DNA of 17,804 nucleotides, from NCBI GenBank assembly GCA_019894815.1, contig JAGXNU010000020.1:1-17804 (forward strand). Direction: 5' to 3'. Source of the DNA: Promethearchaeota archaeon (lineage in GTDB: Archaea; Asgardarchaeota; Lokiarchaeia; Sigyniarchaeales; SOKP01). This document shows positions 1 to 7,464 of this stretch, piece after piece. Positions within the stretch are counted from its first letter, which is position 1, and every line of letters begins with the position of its first letter. The notes beneath the pieces were generated by a model that was not told the DNA's origin, did not search any database, and was given only the letters and a program-made list of their open reading frames with translations. Position numbers and translations under genes: made by a program.

Positions 1-351
1 ATCCTCTATTGGAATCGATTCCGCCATGCCTTGTTTAAATTCGATATTTTGAACACCATATTGCTCAATTTTGAGTTTAGCATGTGATAACATTTTTTCT
101 GATGAATCTATACCAAGCAAAGAAGCATTTGGAATCCTTTTCTGTATCTCCATTAGAAGAAATGCTGGACCACACGCTAAATCAATGATATTTGGGTTTT
201 CCTTAACTTTATATTTTTCATAGATTTTAACTATTTTTTTAGCAAAAGGTTCATACCTTGTCTTTATCTGTTTTTCCATTGATTTAACGAATTTTTCCGC
301 ATGTTCGTCTTTCCACTGATGATTTTCAATTGAATTCTCTCCTTCATGCAA
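1..351 (-). CDS. Class I SAM-dependent methyltransferase, C-terminus cut off by window edge
   Basis: The frame is open from a TTG start at 349-351 to the window edge and gives 117 residues. The start is chosen because a GAGGT ribosome site lies 8 bases upstream and an in-frame stop comes just before it. A Rossmann motif I, IIDLACGP, sits at about residues 56-63, followed by the acidic-loop motif LLGIDSSEKML and the post-II segment QGMAESIPIED. These are the SAM-binding hallmarks of class I methyltransferases of the UbiE/Methyltransf_11 or _25 type. The substrate cannot be told, because the part that binds the acceptor lies outside the window. The upstream neighbour on the same strand is the DNA glycosylase, about 60 bases away. 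Confidence 0.85.
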   Translation of the reverse strand, partial: MHEGENSIENHQWKDEHAEKFVKSMEKQIKTRYEPFAKKIVKIYEKYKVKENPNIIDLACGPAFLLMEIQKRIPNASLLGIDSSEKMLSHAKLKIEQYGVQNIEFKQGMAESIPIED

Positions 352-395
352 TGATAATTACCTCAATGCTATCAAGATTATCCTGTTTTTTTTAT

Positions 396-410
396 TTTTC
401 TTTTATAATT
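396..410 (-). promoter_or_regulatory. Candidate archaeal TATA box for the methyltransferase gene
   Basis: On the minus strand the sequence reads AAATTATAAAAGAAA, about 50 bases before the TTG start. A transcript starting about 25 bases downstream would have a short leader holding the GAGGT ribosome site. The call rests on AT-rich pattern and spacing only. Confidence 0.3.
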
Positions 411-413
411 TAT

Positions 414-1070
414 TTAACCAATCTCTAAATTCACATAATAATCACAAATAGCTGTCAATGGGCATTCCTCACATCTTGGCTTTCGTGGTATACAAACAAG
501 TGCTGCCATATCTAATATAGCGTAATTAAATTCCTTGAAGTATCTATCTGGTATTAAATCTTCCATTCTCTCTGCTAACTTTTTATCTCTTGAGGGAGCA
601 CTTTTGACTGGAAAAGAAAATATCCGTTTCATGACTCTACCTACATTAGCATCTATAATCGGCATTTTTTTACTAAATGCGAAGCAAAGAACAGCATTAG
701 CGATGTAATCTCCTACCCCCGGCAAACTCATGAGGTCTGTCTTTTCTGATGGAATAACGTTTCCTAGATCAAGAATTATTTCTGCAGTTTTTTTTAAATC
801 TCTTGCTCTTCTATTAAATAAACCTAAAGGTTGGAGTAATTTCGCAAGATCATCTTCCCTGAGATTTACAATGCTTTCTGGATTTGGATAAATCTCTATA
901 AATCTTGGAAAGATATTTTCAACTTGTGAGGCATTCGTTTTTTGGAGCATTAATTCCGCAATCAATACTTGAAATGGTGATAATTTAAGTGTTCTCCACG
1001 AGAACTCTCTCTTGTTATTTTTAAACCAATCGAGGATTAGTTTAACAAAAGTATCATCCTTCGAATTCAT
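414..1070 (-). CDS. HhH-GPD DNA glycosylase with 4Fe-4S cluster, Mig (T/G mismatch)-like
   Basis: This is a base-excision repair glycosylase of 218 residues, the size of archaeal Mig (about 220) and far shorter than bacterial MutY. Residue E39 in AELMLQKT matches the conserved Glu of the MutY/Mig branch. The helix-hairpin-helix is LPGVG at 116-120, followed by Y122 where endonuclease III has its catalytic Lys and Mig has its functional Tyr. D140 in IIDANV is the catalytic Asp. The cluster ligands are C193, C200, C203 and C209, with the canonical C-x6-C-x2-C-x5-C spacing. The Tyr together with the short length favours a monofunctional T/G or U/G mismatch glycosylase over an A/G-specific MutY, but I infer this from memory of the family. 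The ATG start has no clear ribosome site; a TATA-like element about 29 bases upstream suggests a leaderless transcript. Confidence 0.85.
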   Translation of the reverse strand: MNSKDDTFVKLILDWFKNNKREFSWRTLKLSPFQVLIAELMLQKTNASQVENIFPRFIEIYPNPESIVNLREDDLAKLLQPLGLFNRRARDLKKTAEIILDLGNVIPSEKTDLMSLPGVGDYIANAVLCFAFSKKMPIIDANVGRVMKRIFSFPVKSAPSRDKKLAERMEDLIPDRYFKEFNYAILDMAALVCIPRKPRCEECPLTAICDYYVNLEIG

Positions 1071-1092
1071 TCTAATAAGAGGGCTTTTTATT

Positions 1093-1106
1093 GAAATAAT
1101 ATAAAT
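1093..1106 (-). promoter_or_regulatory. Candidate TATA box for leaderless transcript of the DNA glycosylase
   Basis: The minus strand reads AAATTTATATTATT, centred about 29 bases before the ATG at 1070. That spacing would put the transcript start at or next to the start codon. No Shine-Dalgarno-like sequence is present there, which agrees with a leaderless message. Confidence 0.35.
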
Positions 1107-1883
1107 TTATTTAAATTTCACTGTTTCTTGTTGAAGGAAATTCTTATTTAGTAAAAGATCTATTTCAGAGTTTAACCAACATAGTTCATCATATGTAATG
1201 GAAGAATTATATATTTCTTCTGCTTTTTTTTTAATATCTAATAAACTAGGCATGCCGTAGTTGATTTTTTGAATTTTTTCCGCAAGAAACCAACATAACT
1301 CATCGTAGGTGAAATTTTTAATCGAAAAAAAGTAAGCTCCTTCTCGTGTTTGGTATTCAAAATCGAATTCTTCTTCAGAATCAAGAGATTCATCAATATC
1401 CATCTCTGCTTGTTCTAAAATATACGGTGATTCAGATTCGCCCTCTATTTCTCTATGTGCTTTAATCTGCTCCAACCATCTGATGATTGGCGTTTCAGTT
1501 TCATCCTTTTGCATGACTTCAAGTACTTTTTGGGTTTCTTGTTTCGGACTCTGTATTGGGTGTTCTAATTTTAGTTCAGGACGCCTTTCAGCAGTTTTAC
1601 CTGGAATTAATCCTTTTCTAAAATCATTCATCATGGCAAGGAAAGATCCAAATTCTCTTTTTTGTTTCATGATTAAAATATGAGTGGAAACGTCTTCAAC
1701 TCTTTCTATTTGTCTGGCAAATTCAGCAGCGAATTTTTTTTGTTTATCAGAAACATTTAAACCAACCCAAATATATATTACATTTTTAATAATATCGTCT
1801 ACTACGTAAGTTTCGTTATCATTAAAATCTAACTTATATATATCTATTAATTCCCCATCATTATTCATTCGATAAAATTTCAT
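1107..1883 (-). CDS. Gelsolin-like domain protein with two C-terminal TYDELCW repeats
   Basis: The N-terminal 90 residues look like one gelsolin/villin repeat. A strand segment ending in IYIWVG (36-41) follows an acidic VDD, then comes a helix rich in Lys, Ala and Phe (SDKQKKFAAEFARQI) and a strand plus the segment KREFGSFLAMM, which resembles the EPxxFLxxF end of gelsolin repeats. Residues 90-185 are charged and probably disordered. The C-terminus holds two copies of TYDELCW (192-198 and 230-236) joined by a Lys-rich helix. Gelsolin-like actin regulators are known in Asgard archaea. This one has a single domain and an unfamiliar tail, so binding to actin is inference. The ATG at 1883 is preferred; an in-frame TTG at 1898 would add five residues. 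Neither has a strong ribosome site. The gene is divergent from the helicase. Confidence 0.6.
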   Translation of the reverse strand: MKFYRMNNDGELIDIYKLDFNDNETYVVDDIIKNVIYIWVGLNVSDKQKKFAAEFARQIERVEDVSTHILIMKQKREFGSFLAMMNDFRKGLIPGKTAERRPELKLEHPIQSPKQETQKVLEVMQKDETETPIIRWLEQIKAHREIEGESESPYILEQAEMDIDESLDSEEEFDFEYQTREGAYFFSIKNFTYDELCWFLAEKIQKINYGMPSLLDIKKKAEEIYNSSITYDELCWLNSEIDLLLNKNFLQQETVKFK

Positions 1884-2075
1884 GATATGCCTATGCAAAT
1901 AATTATCTAATATGGAATTAATTTCAATGAAGGCTTAAAAATCTTATTTGTTTGTGCTGAAATTAATTTATCGTAGTTTTTTAAATTAAATTGAAAAATC
2001 AATGAAGTCTCAAAGCATCTAAATAGGAATTAAGATAGATTATTATCATGATTTAAAAAGAGAGGAGTATTTCGT

Positions 2076-4235
2076 TTGGTAATGCCATCTCAAAAAGTTA
2101 ACATGAATGAGAAATTCACTTTTGAATATTACGATGAGGATTATGATGATAGCTTGGATGCTGAAATTAGTGAAGCTATTGAAGAATATAATCCCGTTAA
2201 TTTTGAGTCTGAATTAAATGAAGAGCAATTGAATATCGTTAATAACTTGAATGGTCCCATGCTTGTAATTGCTGGAGCAGGATCTGGAAAAACTCGAACG
2301 ATTGTATATGCAGTTGCAAAATTGTTAGTCTCAGGAATTAAACCAAGTGAAATCATGTTAGTAACTTTCACAAATAAGGCTGCAAGTGAAATGATCGAGC
2401 GAGTCGAACAAATACTTGGAAAAAGACCGAAAGGGATATGGGCAGGAACATTTCATTCAATAGCAAATAGATTCTTAAGAAAATATGCGAAATCATTAGG
2501 ATTGAAGCCTAATTTTACCATAATGGATGAAACTGATGCAAGGGGGTTAATAAAATTATCCAGAGATAAAGTGGATATAAAGGAACTGGATGAACGATTC
2601 CCTACTGCAGCAATGGCCAAAAGTATTCTCTCATACTCTATTAACTGCAATAAAACCATCAAGGAAATTATTGAATGGAAATATCCCCAATTTGATAATG
2701 ATAAGTTAATATTGAAATTAAGAGAAGTCTTTAAAATTTATGCCAAAAAGAAGGAAGATGATAGTCTAGTGGATTTCGATGACATGTTAGTCTTCTGGAA
2801 TCGATTATTAGAGGAAAGAAATGTAGCACAATTAATCGCTCGTAGGATAAAACATGTCCTCGTAGACGAATATCAAGATACCAATTTCATTCAAGATGAA
2901 ATCATAAAAAAAATCGTACAACAGAATCCTGATCATAATGTGATGGCTGTTGGGGATGATGCACAAAGCATATACGCTTTTAGAGGCGCTAATTTTCAAA
3001 ATATAATGAATTTTGAAAAAAATTATCAAGATTGTAAGAAGTACGCCATTACTTTTAATTATCGTAGCATTCCACAAATTTTAGGATTAGCAAATGATTC
3101 AATTAATCATAATAAGAAACAATTTAAAAAGCAAATGCGTCCCACTCGCGAAGATGGTATTAAACCCTTTCAAGTAGATATTGATGATGATAAATCTCAA
3201 GCCCGATTTATTGCAAACGAAGTATTAAAATTACGTTCTGAGGGGGGCTATGATCTTCATGATATGGCTATATTAGTAAGAGCTGGGCACCATTCACTGA
3301 AAATTGAACTCGAACTACAAAGGAAAAACATACCTTATGAAGTCCGAGCAGGTGTTGCTTTTTTTGAGAAAGCCCATATAAAAGATGCTATATCTTATTT
3401 AAGGATTTTTGAGAATCCTTATGATGAAATCTCATGGTCACGTATATTTTCAATGATACCTGGAATCGGAACCAAATCTGGATCAAAAATTTTTGCTGAA
3501 ATCATAAAAATGGAGGATCCAATTAATTTAATGACAAAGGAATCCTTTTTCAGTGTCAAATTGAAAGGTTCAAGAATTTCTCAAAAAGGAAAGAAAAATT
3601 GGATTGCGCATGTAAAAAAACTTGTTAATCTTACTGAGTTTAATGATCCATCCAAACTAGTTCTACAGCTTATTAAGATCTTAGAAGGTTACATGAAAAC
3701 TAAGTATGACAATTGGAAAGATAGGATTGAGGATCTAAAACAATTTAGCGTTTATGCAAAAAATTATCAAACAATTAGAAAGTTTTTAGAAAACTTGAGC
3801 TTGAACGGATCAAATATTGAATCTAAAACCGTAATTGCTGGTAATGAGATTAACGAGGAAAAACCTCTTATTATTTCTACTATTCATAGGGCAAAGGGTC
3901 TCGAATGGAGAGTTGTTTTCATTCCCATGTTGATTCAAGATCAATTTCCATCAAGTAAAGTTGGTAATGATCCTGATGCTCTTGAAGAAGAAAGAAGAAC
4001 ATTTTATGTGGCAGTAACTCGAGCAAAAGATCAATTATATTTGATCTCACCTGCGACAGTTCAGACTTTTAAAGGATTTCAAATATCAGGGATTTCACAA
4101 TTTGTATCTGAGTTAAATCCTAAATATTATACTCAATCTGAAGTTAGATTTCGATCAAAAATAGATAAACCCTCACAACCAAGAGAGTCAATGTTTAAAT
4201 CTGCCAAGGATTTACATGATGAGGGTAAAAGTTAA
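2076..4235 (+). CDS. UvrD/Rep/PcrA-family superfamily 1 DNA helicase
   Basis: This is an ATP-dependent 3'-5' SF1A helicase of 719 residues, the length of Rep, PcrA and UvrD. The motifs appear in order: Q-motif region LNEEQLNIV (47-55), Walker A AGAGSGKT (66-73), motif Ia VTFTNKAA, motif II VDEYQDT near 264, motif III GDDAQSIYAFRG near 293, motif IV NYRS, motif V TIHRAKGLEW near 600, and motif VI VAVTRAKDQLY near 645. The first 46 residues are an unusually acidic extension rich in Asp, Glu and Tyr. The TTG at 2076 is preferred over ATG at 2082 because GGAG at 2064-2067 sits 8 bases upstream. UvrD-type enzymes act in repair or replication restart. The next gene starts 41 bases downstream and may be co-transcribed. 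No nuclease domain is visible. Confidence 0.93.
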   Translation: MVMPSQKVNMNEKFTFEYYDEDYDDSLDAEISEAIEEYNPVNFESELNEEQLNIVNNLNGPMLVIAGAGSGKTRTIVYAVAKLLVSGIKPSEIMLVTFTNKAASEMIERVEQILGKRPKGIWAGTFHSIANRFLRKYAKSLGLKPNFTIMDETDARGLIKLSRDKVDIKELDERFPTAAMAKSILSYSINCNKTIKEIIEWKYPQFDNDKLILKLREVFKIYAKKKEDDSLVDFDDMLVFWNRLLEERNVAQLIARRIKHVLVDEYQDTNFIQDEIIKKIVQQNPDHNVMAVGDDAQSIYAFRGANFQNIMNFEKNYQDCKKYAITFNYRSIPQILGLANDSINHNKKQFKKQMRPTREDGIKPFQVDIDDDKSQARFIANEVLKLRSEGGYDLHDMAILVRAGHHSLKIELELQRKNIPYEVRAGVAFFEKAHIKDAISYLRIFENPYDEISWSRIFSMIPGIGTKSGSKIFAEIIKMEDPINLMTKESFFSVKLKGSRISQKGKKNWIAHVKKLVNLTEFNDPSKLVLQLIKILEGYMKTKYDNWKDRIEDLKQFSVYAKNYQTIRKFLENLSLNGSNIESKTVIAGNEINEEKPLIISTIHRAKGLEWRVVFIPMLIQDQFPSSKVGNDPDALEEERRTFYVAVTRAKDQLYLISPATVQTFKGFQISGISQFVSELNPKYYTQSEVRFRSKIDKPSQPRESMFKSAKDLHDEGKS

Positions 4236-4276
4236 TATGTATTACTCAAAAAATGCAAAAAAAAAATTGATAAAAA

Positions 4277-4735
4277 TTGCTAAATCCACAAATAGTTATT
4301 ATTACTGGTTGTAGTGTAAAAAAACTAGATAAAAAAGCTCCCGCACGCGATCTTTATCAAGGAGTAGTATTTAAAAAGGTGAAAGATTTAACAGAATTGC
4401 TGGGGTTAGATTTTATGATTTTAAGTGCTAAATATGGGCTTCTTTATGGAACAGAAATCATTGAACCATATGATATAGTTATTAAAAACAAAGCCGATAT
4501 ATTAAAATTACAAGAGATTGTTATTCCACGTTTGGTCCAAATAGAAAAAGATTATACGCTTATTATTTTAATAATGGGAAAAAATTATCGTGCGGTGATT
4601 GCGCCACGGTTTGGTACAAAATATAAAATTATACACGATTCAAGGGGTATTGGGGCTTTAACATCAAGATTAAATAAATATTTAAAAGGTTCCTTACAAG
4701 CATTATTGAATGATTTAGAAGATTGCAGAATTTAA
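4277..4735 (+). CDS. DUF6884-type protein, possible nucleic-acid base modification partner
   Basis: The protein has 152 residues. It matches the pattern I associate with DUF6884: an N-terminal strand ending in GCSVKK (11-16), then APARDLYQG (22-30), ILSAKYGLL (48-56), and an EPYD motif near 63-66 followed by a second half with IMGKNYR. No transmembrane segment or signal peptide is seen. The biochemical role of the family is not established to my knowledge. The CSxKK, LY, YGLL and PYD order faintly recalls the catalytic domain of ArcS/TgtA2, which decorates 7-deazaguanine in archaeal tRNA; that link is inference. The convergent DpdA-like gene overlaps this one by 4 bases at the stop codons, which supports a shared theme. 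The TTG start is the only usable one, since an in-frame TAA lies two codons upstream. The helicase gene is 41 bases upstream on the same strand. Confidence 0.65.
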   Translation: MLNPQIVIITGCSVKKLDKKAPARDLYQGVVFKKVKDLTELLGLDFMILSAKYGLLYGTEIIEPYDIVIKNKADILKLQEIVIPRLVQIEKDYTLIILIMGKNYRAVIAPRFGTKYKIIHDSRGIGALTSRLNKYLKGSLQALLNDLEDCRI

Positions 4736-5976
4736 GAAATCTGAGCGGAACGTACGTCATTTACCAAAGAGAAATAGTTATATACATTATGAAACCCTCT
4801 TGACATGTTTCTCATCCTCCTTCTGAAGACAGATACGTGTATTTGATATTTTGCACAAAGATCACACTCACATTTTTTCCAAGGAGCATCTATTAGTAAT
4901 TTAGTTATTAGATTTTCATTTAGCTCAAATTTCTTTTTATTTAGCTTGTTATATTTCTCATAAAAATTCTTCAGGGATAATATAAAATCTTGAATATTCA
5001 TTCCATTTTTGGAGAAATCTCTGAGATCATTGAAAATTTTTATATCTAATTCTTGTTTCCCTTGCTTATTTTCTGTTAATGGTAATCGAATTGAAGTGTA
5101 ATATTTCATGCTTCTATTTTTTTTGTTATATAAGAAATATGACCTTTTTTCATCTGTCCAAGATTTTCTCATCACGTTATTGTCAAATTGTGTTACCCCT
5201 ACGTCAATGAATAAGGGAAGATATTCGATATTTCCCCTTCCAAAGATATGAACTCGCTTAAACTTTTTAAATTTCGGTTCTAATTTCACTAATAAGTTTT
5301 CAAGAGTCAAATCGTTTTCATTTTCGATTTTCTTCTTGTTTAATCCTACTAAACCCCCAATGCAAAGATTTTTATAGCCAAGCTCAAGTAAAAATTCTAT
5401 GATACGTGAATATGACTGGATGTCCCACCCTTGAGCTACACCAAACAACTCAAAGGTATAATCATTTTCATTGTATAAGTCAATGCATTTCTTAGCATAC
5501 TCTTTTGTTATTTGATACCTCTTTTCTCGTTCAGAAACATCTTTTTTGTTTGTAATAATGTGGTCAATAGAACAGCCCATATCAAAACCATGATCTTGGT
5601 AGTAGTCAAGGATTTCTTGCGCTGTATAAGGGGGTTTTTCTTCATTTCGGTATTGAAAAGCCCCACAATCTCCGAACAATTTGATATCCTTAGGAATGGA
5701 AAAAACGTCTTTCAAATTTTTATTATTTTTTAATAAATGGGAAAATCTACTCTGATTTGTATCAAATTTTGATTTCGAAATCAATAATCCATCAAATGGG
5801 ACGTTTTTAAAGCATTCATAAATAAATAACCTGCCGTTTTTTTCTTCCCAATCATCATCCCATGGATGCCATTCTCTTGGAATTTGGTCGAATTCAAATG
5901 GAAGAAAGAATAATAGCTTGGTATTTGTCATTTTAGATATAAATATCCCCTTCGATTTTGAATTTATTTTTTTCAA
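4732..5976 (-). CDS. TGT-superfamily transglycosylase, DpdA-like (7-deazaguanine insertion)
   Basis: This 414-residue protein has the tRNA-guanine transglycosylase fold signature in DpdA form. GDCGAFQY (102-109) matches the SDSGGFQ loop, with D103 as general acid. GVAQG (179-183) and GGLVG (207-211) are the substrate-pocket loops. GVTQFDN (260-266) carries the nucleophile D265. C369, C371 and C374, with H396 in FHN, form the zinc site. No PUA domain follows, unlike archaeosine TGT, and the length suits DpdA. Characterised DpdA proteins exchange guanine for preQ0 in DNA, so DNA is the likelier target, but RNA cannot be excluded. The TTG start overlaps the Nudix stop by 4 bases, suggesting translational coupling; ATG at 5931 is an alternative that gives 399 residues. 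The 3' end overlaps the convergent DUF6884 gene. Confidence 0.8.
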   Translation of the reverse strand: MKKINSKSKGIFISKMTNTKLLFFLPFEFDQIPREWHPWDDDWEEKNGRLFIYECFKNVPFDGLLISKSKFDTNQSRFSHLLKNNKNLKDVFSIPKDIKLFGDCGAFQYRNEEKPPYTAQEILDYYQDHGFDMGCSIDHIITNKKDVSEREKRYQITKEYAKKCIDLYNENDYTFELFGVAQGWDIQSYSRIIEFLLELGYKNLCIGGLVGLNKKKIENENDLTLENLLVKLEPKFKKFKRVHIFGRGNIEYLPLFIDVGVTQFDNNVMRKSWTDEKRSYFLYNKKNRSMKYYTSIRLPLTENKQGKQELDIKIFNDLRDFSKNGMNIQDFILSLKNFYEKYNKLNKKKFELNENLITKLLIDAPWKKCECDLCAKYQIHVSVFRRRMRNMSRGFHNVYNYFSLVNDVRSAQIS

Positions 5977-6404
5977 TTTAGAAAAGAATCTAAATTACTT
6001 TTAAGATACGCTGCTGCTTTTCTTAAAATCTTTTTACTATTATCAAATGTGGCTTGATTTAGCGCTTTTTCAATCGGAAGCCAAATATAATCTTCGTGTT
6101 CATAACTTAGAATTACCTTGCTTGTTTTAGATTCAATAAGATAACAGGTTACGCTTTTATGAATTTTTTCTCCCTTGAATTTAAAGTAATACTCAAAATC
6201 TTTTTTGAAATCCCCGATAATTTTAACATCTATAATGCCAGTTTCCTCTTCTAATTCTCTGAGAATAGTTTCTTCGTTAGATTCTCCTTTTTCTTTATGA
6301 CCCTTTACAAACCCCCAATGTCCTAATCCATATTTTAATAATAAATATTGATCTTCGTAGTATACAACTGCAGCAATGGAATGCTCTTCTTTCATTCTCA
6401 ACAC
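5973..6404 (-). CDS. Nudix hydrolase, Ap4A pyrophosphatase-like
   Basis: The protein has 143 residues, typical of small Nudix enzymes. The Nudix box is complete: G35, E41, R49, E50, E53, E54, G56 and I57 follow GX5EX7REUXEEXGU, so it should bind Mg2+ and cleave a nucleoside diphosphate linked to another group. The segment YGLGHWGFVKGH before the box resembles asymmetric diadenosine tetraphosphatases of the NUDT2 type. The track-length start is GTG at 6404; ATG at 6395 (residue 4) is an equally good choice and neither has a clear ribosome site. The gene starts 6 bases after the dipeptidase stop and overlaps the DpdA-like gene by 4 bases, so all appear to be one operon. A role in clearing modified nucleotides for DpdA is possible but speculative. 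Confidence 0.9.
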   Translation of the reverse strand: MLRMKEEHSIAAVVYYEDQYLLLKYGLGHWGFVKGHKEKGESNEETILRELEEETGIIDVKIIGDFKKDFEYYFKFKGEKIHKSVTCYLIESKTSKVILSYEHEDYIWLPIEKALNQATFDNSKKILRKAAAYLKSNLDSFLN

Positions 6405-6410
6405 TTCGCT

Positions 6411-7445
6411 TTAATTCTTAAAAATATCTTTATACACTCTTACGAAATTTTCGCCTTGAATTTTTTTAATATCACTCTGCGAATATCCTCTCTTTTCCAA
6501 AGCCGTGAATAAGTTAGGAAAGTCTGAAACCGACTCTAGACCTTTAGGATAAATCATTTCTACAGGTTCATTTTTAGTTTCTTTGGAGGATGTATCAAAC
6601 AATTCAACCTTATCTTTAACAACATAATCCAGGAAATCAGGTCCCAATCCAACATGATCTATTCCGATTAAACCAACAATATAATCCACATGATCAATTA
6701 ATCTATTTATAGACGCATTCCTTGGATTGTTATCAATAAATTGTCCCACGAAATTGATGCCTATTACTCCATTCTTATTTCCTATTGCTTTAATTTGGTC
6801 ATCAGAAAGGTTTCTTACGTTATTACAAATCGTTTTTGCATTAGAATGAGAGGTAATAACCGGATTTTTAGAATACTTTAAAGCATCCCAGAAAGTAGGC
6901 TCTGAAGCGTGAGAAAGATCTAATATTATACCCATTTCATGCATTTCATGTATTAATTTCTTTCCCAAATCTGTTAATCCTCTGGGGGGTTCTACTCCAA
7001 GCCCATCTGCAAATGCATTTTGTTCATTATGAGTTAATGTTATTAATCTCAATCCAAGTCTGTAAAAGTTTCTAAGGCGAGAAAAATCTGATCCTAATGC
7101 TCCAGCTCCTTCAAGTGCTAATAAAAAACCAACTTTATGTGAATTACTAATTTTTTCAAAATCTTCTCTATTTTTAACAGTTATAAATAAATCTTCATTA
7201 TCTGATACTTCTTTAAGAACTGCATCTAGAGTTTGAAAAATAATCAGAGGATCTCTAGGATTTAAAGCTGGATAAAAATCAAAATCTCCTCCTACATTGA
7301 AAACTTCCAAATTTACTTGACCTTTTCGTAATCGAGGTAGGTGATTATCCCTTAAAATGTTATGATATCCTTTTTGTTTTTCGAATAACAATTTCAGACC
7401 GAAATCTGAATGACCATCTACAATTATCAATTTAATTAATCCCAA
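6411..7445 (-). CDS. M19-family dipeptidase (renal/membrane dipeptidase type)
   Basis: This is a zinc dipeptidase of the amidohydrolase-like M19 family, 344 residues, close to the usual 320-400. The HxD motif is H12-S-D14 in VDGHSDF, the bridging Glu is E112 in LEGAG, and the second-zinc histidines are H179 in LSHAS and H200 in TSHSN. R211 in VRN and D270 in LGPDF complete the active site. M19 enzymes cleave dipeptides, often tolerating a D-residue or dehydro-residue at the C-terminal position. No signal peptide is visible, so it is probably cytoplasmic. The start taken is TTG at 7445; a second TTG at residue 6, just before IIVDGH, is plausible because GGGAT lies upstream of it. It lies 19 bases after threonine aldolase, which hints at amino-acid scavenging. 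Confidence 0.93.
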   Translation of the reverse strand: MGLIKLIIVDGHSDFGLKLLFEKQKGYHNILRDNHLPRLRKGQVNLEVFNVGGDFDFYPALNPRDPLIIFQTLDAVLKEVSDNEDLFITVKNREDFEKISNSHKVGFLLALEGAGALGSDFSRLRNFYRLGLRLITLTHNEQNAFADGLGVEPPRGLTDLGKKLIHEMHEMGIILDLSHASEPTFWDALKYSKNPVITSHSNAKTICNNVRNLSDDQIKAIGNKNGVIGINFVGQFIDNNPRNASINRLIDHVDYIVGLIGIDHVGLGPDFLDYVVKDKVELFDTSSKETKNEPVEMIYPKGLESVSDFPNLFTALEKRGYSQSDIKKIQGENFVRVYKDIFKN

Positions 7446-7464
7446 ATTTTTATTAATATTTCTA

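Noticed and set aside
2076..4735. Helicase plus DUF6884 as a two-gene defence system
   Set aside because: The helicase has no nuclease or other effector domain and looks like an ordinary UvrD/Rep; adjacency alone is not enough.
4732..5976. Reading the TGT-like protein as archaeosine tRNA-guanine transglycosylase
   Set aside because: It lacks the C-terminal PUA-type domains and has the DpdA-like GDCGAFQY loop, though an RNA target is not ruled out.
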